A program made the translations under genes and the position numbers. From Neisseria elongata subsp. elongata (GTDB lineage: Bacteria; Pseudomonadota; Gammaproteobacteria; Burkholderiales; Neisseriaceae), in the NCBI RefSeq assembly GCF_900113545.1, contig NZ_FOPS01000006.1:62001-126000 (forward strand): a stretch of DNA of 64,000 nucleotides, written 5' to 3'. The notes under the pieces were generated by a model that was not told the origin of the DNA, made no database searches, and saw nothing but the letters and a program-made list of their open reading frames with translations. Every line of letters begins with the position of its first letter. Position 1 is the first letter of the stretch. Positions 55,499 to 64,000 of the stretch are shown here, in pieces.

Positions 55499-55507
55499 CT
55501 ACGCTTG

Positions 55508-55990
55508 CTAGGATTGTTTAGGGAGCAATTTAATACCGGCTACTTCCAATCTTTCCTCCGGTCGCCCTACCATAAAATCCCAACCATCTGGCATTTTACT
55601 CTTCAATCCTGCTCCCGATTTAGCATCTAAGTATCCAGCCTCTTCCAGAGTAATACGTGCTACTTTCCAATTTTTCTGAAGTGCTGTAGCTAATTCTTCA
55701 TCAGAATAATCTTTTTGTTTAATCAATTTATCTAACTCATCAATCATATAAGAGCAGGGAACTACATGCTCGAGACGACATCGATCTGTAGTAGCTGCTG
55801 CTTTTTCTGACTCCCCCAAAAACACAAAAGAATCTTCTTTGTGCAACATATGTTCAAAAATTCTTGAATTGTACCCAAGACGAATTTGATTGGTTTCATT
55901 TTGGAATTCAATTAAGTTTCTGAAATGTTTAATTAATAACAAACAAGTTTGAAAGACAACTTCTTGAGTCCGTTTTTCTAGATTTTCCAT
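55508..55990 (-). CDS. Hypothetical AT-rich protein
   Basis: The 160-residue mostly helical soluble protein is not in any family I recognise. One short segment, CRLEHVVPCSYMIDEL (about 84-99), has a faint HNH-like look (E-H-V-V-P), but no second metal-binding half is visible. Its base composition is clearly more AT-rich than uvrB next to it, pointing to recent acquisition. It ends 10 bases from a REP. The start has AGAAAGGATT before it. Confidence 0.6.
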   Translation of the reverse strand: MENLEKRTQEVVFQTCLLLIKHFRNLIEFQNETNQIRLGYNSRIFEHMLHKEDSFVFLGESEKAAATTDRCRLEHVVPCSYMIDELDKLIKQKDYSDEELATALQKNWKVARITLEEAGYLDAKSGAGLKSKMPDGWDFMVGRPEERLEVAGIKLLPKQS

Positions 55991-56027
55991 TACATAATCC
56001 TTTCTAAAATTTCAAATATTAAAATCA

Positions 56028-58055
56028 TCACTCCGCCCCAAACAACAACCCTTCCTTAATCCCCCGAATCCTATCCCTCAACACCGCCGCTTCTTCAAAC
56101 TGCAAATCCCTAGCCGCCTGCTGCATGGCTTTTTCCAGTTTGGCGATTTCTTTAATTGCGTCTTCTTCATTGTGGATTTCGCCGACTTTAACCTTGTTTT
56201 TGCCTTTCAGACGGCCTTTGCCGCTGTCTTCTTCGTGGTACACGCCGTCGATGATGTCTTTGACCTGTTTTTTAATCTGTTGCGGCACGATGCCGTGTTC
56301 TTCGTTAAATTTAATCTGTTTTTCGCGGCGGCGTTCGGTTTCGTCGATGGCGGCTTTCATGGAGTCGGTGATTTTGTCGGCGTACAGGATGGCGACGCCG
56401 TTCACGTTGCGCGCGGCGCGGCCTATGGTTTGAATCAGGCTGCGGTGAGAGCGCAGGAAACCTTCTTTGTCGGCGTCGAGGATGGCGACGAGGGAGACTT
56501 CGGGGATGTCCAAGCCTTCGCGCAAGAGGTTGATGCCGACGAGTACGTCAAACAGTCCGAGCCGCAAATCTCTAATGATTTCAACGCGCTCGACGGTGTC
56601 GATGTCGCTGTGCAGATAGCGCACTTTGATGCCGAGTTCGCTGTAATAGTCGGTGAGTTGCTCCGCCATGCGTTTGGTGAGGGTGGTAACGAGCACGCGT
56701 TCGCCTTTTTGAATGCGGTCGTTGATTTCGCTCATTAAGTCATCAACTTGGGTGGCGACGGGGCGGATGATGATTTGGGGGTCGACCAGCCCTGTGGGGC
56801 GGACGACTTGTTCGACCACTTGTCCGGCGTGTTCTTCTTCGTATTTGGCGGGGGTGGCGGAAACGAAGACGGTTTGCGGCATGACTTTTTCAAATTCGTG
56901 GAATTTGAGCGGGCGGTTGTCGCGGGCGGAAGGCAGGCGGAAGCCGTAATCCACGAGGTTTTGTTTGCGCGAGGCGTCGCCTTTGTACATGCCGCCGATT
57001 TGGGTAACGGTAACGTGGCTTTCGTCGATGAACATGATGGCGTTGTCGGGCAGGTAGTCCATCAGCGTGGGCGGCGGTTCGCCTTCTTTTTTGCCGGAGA
57101 AGTGGCGGGAGTAGTTTTCGATGCCTTTGCAGAAGCCCATTTCGTAGAGCATTTCGAGGTCGAAACGGGTGCGCTGTTCGATGCGTTGTTGCTCGACGGG
57201 GCGTTGTTCGCGGGCGAAAAATTCGATGCGTTCGCGCAATTCTTCTTTGATGGACTCGCAGGCGCGCAAGACGGTATCGCGCGGGGTAACGTAGTGGCTG
57301 GACGGGAAGACGGTGTAGCGGCCGACGCGCTGGTGCAGGCTGCCTGAAAGCGGGTCGAACATATCGAGACGGTCGATTTCGTCGTCAAACAGGCTGATGC
57401 GCAGGGCATTTTCGGAGCTTTCGGCGGGGTACACGTCAATCACGTCACCGCGCACGCGGAAGCTGCCGCGTTTGAAGTCCAAATCGCCGCGTTCGTACTG
57501 CATGGAAACGAGCGTGGCGATGATGTCGCGCTGCTCAATGGTGTCGCCTTCTTTGACGGACAACACCATTTGTTGATACTCGGTCGGGTCGCCGATACCG
57601 TAAATGGCGGACACGGTGGCGACGATAATCACATCGTCGCGCGTCATCAGGTTTTTGGTGGCGGAAAGGCGCATCTGCTCGATGTGTTCGTTGATCGCGC
57701 TGTCTTTTTCGATGAACAAATCGCGGCTGGGCACATAGGCTTCGGGCTGGTAATAGTCGTAGTAGGAGACGAAATATTCCACCGCGTTTTCGGGGAAAAA
57801 CTCGCGCATTTCGGCGTAGAGCTGGGCGGCAAGGGTTTTGTTGTGCGCCATGATGATGGCGGGGCGGCCGCTTTGCGCAATGACGTTTGCCATGGTGTAG
57901 GTTTTGCCCGAACCGGTTACGCCGAGCAGGGTTTGATAGGCCAGGCCGTCTGAAAGCCCTTCGAGCAGGCCGGCAATGGCGGTAGGCTGGTCGCCGGCGG
58001 GCGGGAAGGGTTGGTGGAGTTTGAAGGGGGAATTTGGGTATTGGATGACTTCCAT
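56028..58055 (-). CDS. uvrB: Excinuclease ABC subunit B
   Basis: The 675-residue helicase-like subunit verifies damage in nucleotide excision repair. Walker A is [16 protein letters not shown], the beta-hairpin region has [16 protein letters not shown] is in FIDESHVTV, and motif VI is in [13 protein letters not shown]. The C-terminal UVR domain ([20 protein letters not shown]) contacts UvrC. Length is standard. A DUS lies within the coding sequence near codon 40 (EGLSDGLAY). Confidence 0.98.
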   Translation of the reverse strand: MEVIQYPNSPFKLHQPFPPAGDQPTAIAGLLEGLSDGLAYQTLLGVTGSGKTYTMANVIAQSGRPAIIMAHNKTLAAQLYAEMREFFPENAVEYFVSYYDYYQPEAYVPSRDLFIEKDSAINEHIEQMRLSATKNLMTRDDVIIVATVSAIYGIGDPTEYQQMVLSVKEGDTIEQRDIIATLVSMQYERGDLDFKRGSFRVRGDVIDVYPAESSENALRISLFDDEIDRLDMFDPLSGSLHQRVGRYTVFPSSHYVTPRDTVLRACESIKEELRERIEFFAREQRPVEQQRIEQRTRFDLEMLYEMGFCKGIENYSRHFSGKKEGEPPPTLMDYLPDNAIMFIDESHVTVTQIGGMYKGDASRKQNLVDYGFRLPSARDNRPLKFHEFEKVMPQTVFVSATPAKYEEEHAGQVVEQVVRPTGLVDPQIIIRPVATQVDDLMSEINDRIQKGERVLVTTLTKRMAEQLTDYYSELGIKVRYLHSDIDTVERVEIIRDLRLGLFDVLVGINLLREGLDIPEVSLVAILDADKEGFLRSHRSLIQTIGRAARNVNGVAILYADKITDSMKAAIDETERRREKQIKFNEEHGIVPQQIKKQVKDIIDGVYHEEDSGKGRLKGKNKVKVGEIHNEEDAIKEIAKLEKAMQQAARDLQFEEAAVLRDRIRGIKEGLLFGAE

Positions 58056-58148
58056 ATTGCCGCCTGTACTGTTTTCTAGTTCGGGGAAAAGGGAAATTAT
58101 AGCAAGCGGCTCGCGTATTGGCGTTTTGTCTTTATGGGGCGGAATGAA

Positions 58149-58173
58149 AAATCCGCCGGGTTTCGGCGGATTT
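58149..58173 (-). terminator. purD terminator
   Basis: AAATCCGCCG/CGGCGGATTT is a 10-bp stem with a 5-base loop and a T-run on the minus strand, downstream of purD and before uvrB. Confidence 0.75.
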
Positions 58174-58190
58174 GGTCAGTTGATGGGATG

Positions 58191-58232
58191 AGGCCGTCTG
58201 AAAACGTTGCGCGGCGGGTTTTCAGACGGCCT
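58191..58232. terminator. DUS-pair hairpin after purD
   Basis: AGGCCGTCTGAAAAC and its complement lie directly after the purD stop. Confidence 0.75.
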
Positions 58233-58237
58233 TAAGG

Positions 58238-59506
58238 TTAGGATTTGATGGCTTTGTCGGCAATATCTTTGCGGTATTGCATGTCTTCGAAATGGATTTC
58301 TGCCACGGCCTCATATGCTTTGGCTTTGGCCTGTTTCACGTCGTCGCCCAAACCGACCACGCACAACACGCGCCCGCCGTTGGTTACCGTGTGGCCGTCT
58401 GAAACCGCCGTTCCGGCGTGGAAAACCTTGCCGATTTTATTGGCGGCTTCCACGCCTTCGATGGCGTCGCCTTTGCGCGGGCTGTCGGGATAGCCGGCCG
58501 CAGCCAGCACCACACCGACGGCGGTTTGCGGGTTCCATTCCGCTTGTACCTTATCCAAACGGCGGTCTAAAGCGGCTTGCACCAAATCGGCCAAATCGCT
58601 GTCCAAACGGCTCATGATGGGCTGGGTTTCGGGGTCGCCGAAGCGGCAGTTGAACTCAATGGTGCGGGGCGCGCCGTTTTCGTCAATCATCAAACCCGCA
58701 TACAGGAAGCCGGTAAATTCGCAGCCGTCCGCCGCCATGCCGCGCACGGTGGGCAGGATGATTTCGTCCATTGTGCGGCGGTAGACTTCGGGTGTAACCA
58801 CCGGGGCGGGGCTGTACGCGCCCATGCCGCCGGTGTTCGGGCCTTGGTCGTTGTCGAGCAGGCGTTTGTGGTCTTGGCTGGTGGCCATGGGCAGGACGTT
58901 TTCGCCGTCCACCATCACGATAAAGCTGGCTTCCTCACCCTGCAAAAAGTCTTCGATGACCACCCGCGCACCGGCGTTGCCCATCTTGTTGCCCAACAGC
59001 ATGTCGTCGATGGCGGCGTGCGCTTCTGCCAAAGTCATGGCGACAATCACGCCTTTGCCCGCCGCCAGGCCGTCGGCCTTGATGACGATGGGCGCGCCTT
59101 TCGTGTCCACATAATCATGCGCCTGCTGCGCGTTGTCGAACGTTTGGTAGCCGGCGGTGGGAATGCCGTGCCGTTTCATAAACGCTTTGGCAAAATCTTT
59201 CGAACTTTCCAACTGTGCGGCGGCACGGGTCGGGCCAAAAACAGGCAGTCCGGCGGCGCGGAAATCGTCCACAATGCCTGCCGCCAGCGGGGCTTCGGGG
59301 CCGATAATGGTGAAGGCGACGTTTTCTTTCCGGCAAAAGTCGATTAGGTCGGTATGCGCCGTCAGCGGCAGGTTTTGCAGCTTGGGTTCGGGCGCGGTGC
59401 CTGCATTGCCGGGGGCGACGAAGACAGTGGCGACTTTGGGCGACTGTGCCAGTTTCCAGGCCAGTGCGTGTTCACGGCCGCCGCTGCCGATAACGAGCAG
59501 TTTCAT
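58238..59506 (-). CDS. purD: Phosphoribosylamine-glycine ligase
   Basis: The 422-residue ATP-grasp enzyme carries out the second step of purine synthesis. MKLLVIGSGGREHALAWKL starts the N domain, the ATP-grasp core has IKADGLAAGKGVIVA, and metal ligands are in TIEFNCRFGDPETQ. It is standard in length and monocistronic between hairpins. Confidence 0.98.
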   Translation of the reverse strand: MKLLVIGSGGREHALAWKLAQSPKVATVFVAPGNAGTAPEPKLQNLPLTAHTDLIDFCRKENVAFTIIGPEAPLAAGIVDDFRAAGLPVFGPTRAAAQLESSKDFAKAFMKRHGIPTAGYQTFDNAQQAHDYVDTKGAPIVIKADGLAAGKGVIVAMTLAEAHAAIDDMLLGNKMGNAGARVVIEDFLQGEEASFIVMVDGENVLPMATSQDHKRLLDNDQGPNTGGMGAYSPAPVVTPEVYRRTMDEIILPTVRGMAADGCEFTGFLYAGLMIDENGAPRTIEFNCRFGDPETQPIMSRLDSDLADLVQAALDRRLDKVQAEWNPQTAVGVVLAAAGYPDSPRKGDAIEGVEAANKIGKVFHAGTAVSDGHTVTNGGRVLCVVGLGDDVKQAKAKAYEAVAEIHFEDMQYRKDIADKAIKS

Positions 59507-59573
59507 GGGGATTCCTTAAATTGATTCGGGTTTTTCGGAAAGGGACGCCGGATGTGCCGGAGCCTGTCGTATG

Positions 59574-59615
59574 GAGGCCGTCTGAAAAAGTGTCGTTGGG
59601 TTTTCAGACGGCCTC
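59574..59615. repeat. DUS inverted pair
   Basis: GAGGCCGTCTGAAAA and TTTTCAGACGGCCTC occur in the 293-base gap upstream of purD and after hsdM. The remainder of 59507-59799 has a CAAACC-TTAT-GGTTTG palindrome and no supportable gene. Confidence 0.7.
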
Positions 59616-59799
59616 GGATTCATTTGCCTCAAAATCAAACCTTATGGTTTGCTTAAGGCCGTACTTGGAGCGACCATCAGCATCAATAACCGAAGTGTCG
59701 GCCAAACATTAAAGACGGAATCTTAACATTTTTGACCGTATCGACCAATCGGCCAAAAGCGGGAAGGCCTCAATATTTCCCTTTAGGCCCTATCGGCAT

Positions 59800-61296
59800 T
59801 TACTTTTCCAACTGCTCAGCAACGCTTCGAAAACTCATCAAAGCCGCTTCGATATTTTCAATGATTTCATCGGCTAAAATATCGGGGGCGGGCAGATTGT
59901 CCAAGTCGGTTAAAGAATGGTCTTTCAGCCAGAAAATATCCAAGCTGGTTTTTTCTCGCTGATTGATTTCATCGATACTAAATTTACGCCAGCGTCCGTC
60001 GGGATTGTTTTCGGCATGATAGGTTTCCGCGCGCTTTGAACGGTCCTCAGGGCAATAGCAGGTAATAAAATCCTGCAAATCAGCCAACTGCATCGGTTTT
60101 TTCTTCAGCGTGTGGTGTACATTGGTGCGGTAGTCATACACCCAAACTTCTTGGGTAACGGCTTTTTCCTGTGCGGGGCGGTTATCAAAGAACAACACAT
60201 TTGCTTTCACGCCATTGGCGTAGAAAATACCTGTTGGCAAACGTAAAATCGTATGCAAATCAGTCATCTGCAATAGTTTCTTACGCACGGTTTCGCCTGC
60301 GCCGCCTTCAAACAGCACATTATCGGGCACGACCACCGCCGCACGCCCGTTGTTTTTGAGCATGGTGTAAATATGCTGCAAGAAGTTGACTTGTTTGTTG
60401 GAAGTGGTTGCCCAAAAGTCTTGGCGGTTATAGACAAAATCTTCGGTTTCGGCTTCGCCCTCGGCATTGGTAATGGTCATGCTGCTTTTTTTGCCGAACG
60501 GCGGATTGGCTAAAACCAAGTCCACTTTGCGTGCGCTGGGTGCAACCAAGGAGTCATCGGAACTAATCGGGCTATCCCCGTCCATTTCGCCGATGCCGTG
60601 AAAAAACAGGTTCATCAAACACAAACGTCGGGTATTGGCGACGATTTCATTGCCGAAAAACGTCCCTTTTTTTAACCGCTCTTTTTGGTCGGTGTTTAGA
60701 TTGGCGTGTTTTTCCAAATAACTGTATGCCGCCAATAAAAAGCCGCCGGTGCCTGCTGCCGGGTCGGCAATCAGGGTATCTGCCTGCGGGCGGACGCATT
60801 CGACAATTGCTTGAATCAAAGCGCGCGGCGTAAAGTATTGCCCCGCGCCTGATTTGGTATCTTCGGCATTTTTTTCCAAAATGCCTTCGTAAATATCGCC
60901 TTTCACATCCACGCCCAAGCGCGTCCATTTGGTTTCATCAATCATCGCCACCAAACGGGATAATTTGGCCGGGTCTTGGATTTTGTTTTGCGCCTTGGCA
61001 AAGATTTGCCCAAGCAAGCCTTTACGCATACTTAAATCACGCAGCAGCGCAAGATAATGACTTTCCAATTCCGCGCCCGTGCGGTCGGTCAGACTTTTCC
61101 AGTTGTATTCTTCCGGAATGCCGACATCACGATTGTAGGGCGGCTGGCTGTATTCAAACGCCATCTTTAAGAAAATCAGATAGGTAATCTGCTCCAAATA
61201 GTCGCCGTAGCCCACGCCGTCATCGCGCAGCATATGGCAGAAACTCCAAACCTTTTGGACGATGGCATTTGAAGTGTGATTTTGCGTTGTAGTCAT
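59800..61296 (-). CDS. hsdM: Type I restriction-modification methyltransferase subunit
   Basis: The 498-residue N6-adenine methyltransferase has an N-terminal HsdM domain (VWSFCHMLRDDGVGYGDYLE), the AdoMet motif IADPAAGTGGFLLAA and the catalytic NPPF in LVLANPPFGKKS. It methylates the site chosen by HsdS. Its ATG overlaps the truncated hsdS frame by 4 bases (ATGA), so the two are coupled. It is the last gene of the locus hsdR-hsdS-hsdM. Confidence 0.95.
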   Translation of the reverse strand: MTTTQNHTSNAIVQKVWSFCHMLRDDGVGYGDYLEQITYLIFLKMAFEYSQPPYNRDVGIPEEYNWKSLTDRTGAELESHYLALLRDLSMRKGLLGQIFAKAQNKIQDPAKLSRLVAMIDETKWTRLGVDVKGDIYEGILEKNAEDTKSGAGQYFTPRALIQAIVECVRPQADTLIADPAAGTGGFLLAAYSYLEKHANLNTDQKERLKKGTFFGNEIVANTRRLCLMNLFFHGIGEMDGDSPISSDDSLVAPSARKVDLVLANPPFGKKSSMTITNAEGEAETEDFVYNRQDFWATTSNKQVNFLQHIYTMLKNNGRAAVVVPDNVLFEGGAGETVRKKLLQMTDLHTILRLPTGIFYANGVKANVLFFDNRPAQEKAVTQEVWVYDYRTNVHHTLKKKPMQLADLQDFITCYCPEDRSKRAETYHAENNPDGRWRKFSIDEINQREKTSLDIFWLKDHSLTDLDNLPAPDILADEIIENIEAALMSFRSVAEQLEK

Positions 61297-62447
61297 ATTC
61301 GTTTTGCTCTAAACACATGATTTTGGGTGATACAGTTTGGTATTTGATTCTCCCAAATCCAACCTCGCCCCAATTTATCCCTATCTCCACCTTCATTAAA
61401 TAACACATCTCCCAATCTCAAACTATATTTATCAAAATTTTCTGCCTCAATCTGCATTTCTTTAATTTCTTTTAAGTCCAAATAACCACGTTGTACATTT
61501 CCCACACGCAAATAATTAACTGTAATTGGATTTTCTAATTTTCGGCTAGCACTTACAGACATTCCCGAACCAATATCTGCAATATTTTCTAATTTCACTA
61601 CCCCCCCACCCATTCGGCAAATCTGCAAAATTTTCTTCAAATTTGACCGCTTGTGTCGGCGCTTTGGGTTTGCTCGGTTTTTTCCCTTCTTTTCCATTTT
61701 GTTCCCATTGGCTGACGGCTGTTTGCCAGTCGGCAAGCTGTTGGGCGTGGTGTTGTTCTCGGGTCGTCTGAATTTGGGCGAGCAGTTCGTTTTCAGACGG
61801 CAAGGTGTCTGCGTGCTTGCTACGCCATTTTTTGGTGAGCTCGCCGTTAAAGGCGTTTTTAAGCAGGGATTGGCGGTATTGTTGGATTTGCTGCGCTGCG
61901 GTTTTTAGACGACCTATGCCTTCGTCGATTTCGTCAAACAGGCTTTCGATTTTATTGACGATGGCTTGTTGGGTTTCTTTGCTGGTTGGGTAAAAAAAAG
62001 GAACGCCTTTTAACACTGTTTGGCTGATATTTTGTTGTGTTCCACCTTTACCCATAGAAATTAATTGACTTCTAATGGATAATAAATAATAAAAAAGAAA
62101 TTTATTCAAAATATATTCAGGAATTTTTTTTGTAAAACAGATTGCCTGATTAGTCGCTAGCGGTATGGTGTTAATACCCAACTTCCCTATACTTCCATAA
62201 ATTGCAATTAATACAGCACCTTGGGGAACTATTTTGGCAGAACTTTCCTGTAAACCAAGTTCTGTGATTTTTTTTCTGCATAACTAACCAAACCATCATT
62301 TAAATCACTAATGTTCAGCCAATGAATCGAACCATTCTCATAATAGGCCGGAACGCCTGATTTAGGTGTACCACCTGAACTCCATTCAAATTCAGCACCA
62401 AGAGTAGTTTTCTTCCACTCTTTCGGTAATTGCTGTTCTATGGTCAT
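61293..62447 (-). pseudogene. hsdS: Type I specificity subunit, broken at A8 and G7 tracts
   Basis: The start is ATG 62447, two bases after the hsdR stop. The first target-recognition domain begins LPKEWKKTTLGAEFEWSSGG and goes out of frame at a run of eight A (plus 62268-62275). It resumes one frame over as LGINTIPLATNQAICFTKK through the central helix ETQQAIVNKIESLFDEIDEG. At a run of seven G (plus 61600-61606) the frame is lost again after DLPNGW. The second domain continues as VVKLENIADIGSGMSVSASR and stops at NHVFRAKRI in hsdM's start, so its second half is missing. One more A and one fewer G would restore a frame up to that truncation. The homologous gonococcal NgoAV hsdS also has a G7 tract that switches specificity. 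Confidence 0.87.
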
Positions 62448-62449
62448 TG

Positions 62450-64000
62450 TTATGCTGTCCATTGTCGGTTAATCTCGTTTAATAGGGTGTTAAAGTCTTG
62501 GTCGTTGGCGACAACTCCGCTCAATACATCATAGGCTTGCCCTAAGCCGCCGTGTTGGTTGAACGGGGTAAGTTCAAAGTCGTTCCCTTCGATGGCAAAG
62601 GAAGTGATGATGTGGTCGCGAATCATGGTCAGCCATTGCATTTGCTCTTCGGTCAGCGGTTTGTCGGCGCGGGCGTTGTGTTCAAACGTCCATGTTTGGA
62701 AGTTTTTACGCACGGTTTTGCTAAACGGGGTGATTTTGTCATCAATGCCAATCACTCGGCGAACAAGGCTGACTAAGGCGGTGAGTTCGCTTTCTACCTG
62801 TTCGCTGACGTTATCCAAACGCGCGTATGCCTGCCAGATATGAGTAAATGCCAATTTCGGTTTGGCTTTTTTGATGGCGGTTGCCAGCTCTTTAATCATC
62901 GCCAGGCTTAAGGCTTGGCGTTGATAAGGCTGGTTATAGAAAATCTGCAAGGCGGTGATTTCGTCTTTGTTGCTGCGTATCCATTCGGCAAAATCTTGGG
63001 TCAGGGTTTCATCATTTTCTGCCCAGCCTGCGTGGATGACTTCATCAATCTCGGCGTCAATTTTCTGCTCGTTTTGTTTGCGGATGTCGTCCAACGTGGT
63101 GATGAGTTCCATGGAAAGCGGACGTGCGGCGGCTTTGACGCGCTGTTTTTGTATCTGTAAAACGGTTTTTTCAGACGGCATCTCATCAATGGAAATGCCT
63201 TCTTGCTCGCAGGCTGCCCGATGGATTTCATCGGCATTGATGGCGTGAAACAGGTCTTTGACCAATTGCGGTAATGGGACGCCGCCTGTGATTTCGGTAA
63301 TCTGCTGCTGTTGTTCGTTATCCAGCTGTTTGTTTAAACGGGCAAGGCGTGCCGCCAGTGAGCTGATGCTGTCGCTATCAAATGCGCCGCCGAAGACGAC
63401 GGCTTTGCCCAATTCGGAAAAGCTGACCGAACGTTTGGTGTCTAATTGTTGACTTGCCGTTTTGAGCCATTTGGTAACACCGATGGCATCGACAATCACA
63501 TAATGGGTTTTGGCTGATGATGCGGAAGGGCTGACTTTTTGCAGGCCTTCTTTATCAAGCGTGCGTGTGCCGCGTCCTTTCATTTGCTCGAAATAATTGC
63601 GGCTTTTGACATCGCGCATAAACAGCAGGCATTCAAGCGGGCGGACATCGGTTCCCGTGGCAATCATATCGACGGTAACGGCGATGCGCGGGTTATAGCT
63701 GTTGCGGAAATTCGCCAAGACGGTTTTGGGTTCTTCGCCTTGTTCGATGACTTCGCCGTTCTCTCCCACAATATCGTCTTTGGCTTTGTAAGTGATTTTT
63801 TTGCAAAATTCGTTGCCTTGCCCGAACTCTTCGCGAACCATTTTGATGATGTCGTCGGCGTGGCTGTCGTTTTTGGCAAAAATCAAGGTTTTGGGTACTT
63901 CTTGACGATTTGGGAACATCACCGGTAAATGGTCGCGGAAAGTACGGATAATGGTGCGGATTTGGCTTGGATTGACAACATCCCTGTCGAGTTGCTTGGC
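62450..64000 (-). CDS. hsdR: Type I restriction endonuclease subunit R (5' part outside window)
   Basis: The frame is open from the right edge to TAA 62450; 516 codons are visible, and the N-terminal nuclease and first helicase parts lie outside. Visible are helicase motif segments TLIFAKNDSHADDIIKMV, the motif V region AVTVDMIATGTDVRPLECLL and motif VI QMKGRGTRTL, then the helical C-terminal domain. This matches the DEAD/H-box HsdR of type I systems, which translocates DNA and cuts it. The stop is 2 bases before hsdS. A DUS-related word (TTCAGACGGC) lies near 63170. Confidence 0.93.
   Translation of the reverse strand, partial: AKQLDRDVVNPSQIRTIIRTFRDHLPVMFPNRQEVPKTLIFAKNDSHADDIIKMVREEFGQGNEFCKKITYKAKDDIVGENGEVIEQGEEPKTVLANFRNSYNPRIAVTVDMIATGTDVRPLECLLFMRDVKSRNYFEQMKGRGTRTLDKEGLQKVSPSASSAKTHYVIVDAIGVTKWLKTASQQLDTKRSVSFSELGKAVVFGGAFDSDSISSLAARLARLNKQLDNEQQQQITEITGGVPLPQLVKDLFHAINADEIHRAACEQEGISIDEMPSEKTVLQIQKQRVKAAARPLSMELITTLDDIRKQNEQKIDAEIDEVIHAGWAENDETLTQDFAEWIRSNKDEITALQIFYNQPYQRQALSLAMIKELATAIKKAKPKLAFTHIWQAYARLDNVSEQVESELTALVSLVRRVIGIDDKITPFSKTVRKNFQTWTFEHNARADKPLTEEQMQWLTMIRDHIITSFAIEGNDFELTPFNQHGGLGQAYDVLSGVVANDQDFNTLLNEINRQWTA

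Noticed and set aside
59521-59799. Possible gene remnant between purD and hsdM
   Set aside because: Short frames such as that encoding SINNRSVGQTLK do not match a family I can name and have no ribosome site.
61600-61606. G7 tract as a sequencing error only
   Set aside because: The same tract is known as a real switch in the homologous NgoAV system, so a biological explanation is preferred, although a one-base error remains possible.

Overview
The window comes from a Neisseria species. Dozens of copies of the 12-mer AGGCCGTCTGAA (the AG-dialect DNA uptake sequence, DUS) are scattered through it, many as inverted pairs after genes. It also holds a Correia repeat-enclosed element, neighbouring pilV-like and comP-like pilin genes, and Neisseria-type housekeeping genes (Na+-NQR, glnA, uvrB, purD, trpS, ssb). 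The AG dialect rather than the ATGCCGTCTGAA form points to a commensal and not to the meningococcus or gonococcus. The species cannot be fixed from sequence reading alone. Six exact copies of the mucosa/sicca-type uptake word AGGTCGTCTGAA sit around 3.1 kb and around 33.9-38.1 kb, which suggests imported segments.

Layout. 1-2790: AT-rich 5' part of a large NERD-nuclease/tandem-kinase gene that runs off the left edge, beside a hydrolase remnant. 3.2-7.7 kb: methyltransferase, a CreB-like regulator facing a shortened CreD-like membrane protein with a cre-tag-like site between them, an MFS efflux pump, a cold-shock gene and a small unknown gene. 7.9-13.7 kb: complete nqrABCDEF operon. 14.2-16.2 kb: class II glutamine amidotransferase, nrdR, DUF2459 protein. 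16.3-20 kb: PepSY membrane protein and TonB-dependent siderophore receptor. 20.3-22.6 kb: dapE and alr. 22.8-27.8 kb: a five-gene run of DUF350, SPFH-SHOCT, an unknown membrane protein, a zinc-ribbon/DUF4178 protein and a SpeD-type AdoMet decarboxylase. 27.9-30.8 kb: glnA, a Correia element and a NYN-LOTUS RNA-binding protein. 31.3-33.3 kb: an RNA ligase and HD-Pnk end-healing enzyme pair. 33.4-39.3 kb: thioredoxin-like protein, then a macA-macB-cdd1-outer-membrane-factor operon. 39.7-45.2 kb: pilV-like and comP-like pilins, acpS, DUF3298 protein, trpS, a YajR-like MFS protein and ssb.

45.4-52.7 kb is a decayed island between ssb and two tRNA genes. It contains an integrase stub, pieces of a TpsA/CdiA-type hemagglutinin broken by frameshifts and by a truncated IS5-family element, a WHH-nuclease toxin end with a SUKH-type immunity gene, and a frameshifted Hint domain. 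53-59.5 kb: tRNA-Glu, tRNA-Arg, a DEDDh exonuclease protein, a RAYT transposase flanked by its REP hairpins, an unknown AT-rich gene, uvrB and purD. 59.8-64 kb: a type I restriction locus in the order hsdR-hsdS-hsdM, with hsdS broken at an A8 and a G7 tract.

Themes: envelope and efflux functions, natural transformation (DUS plus a ComP homologue), RNA handling (RNA ligase/HD-Pnk, NYN-LOTUS), and accessory conflict systems at both edges and in the 45-53 kb island. The least described parts are the NERD-pseudokinase-kinase protein, the DUF350/SPFH/DUF4178/SpeD cluster and the shortened Cre module.
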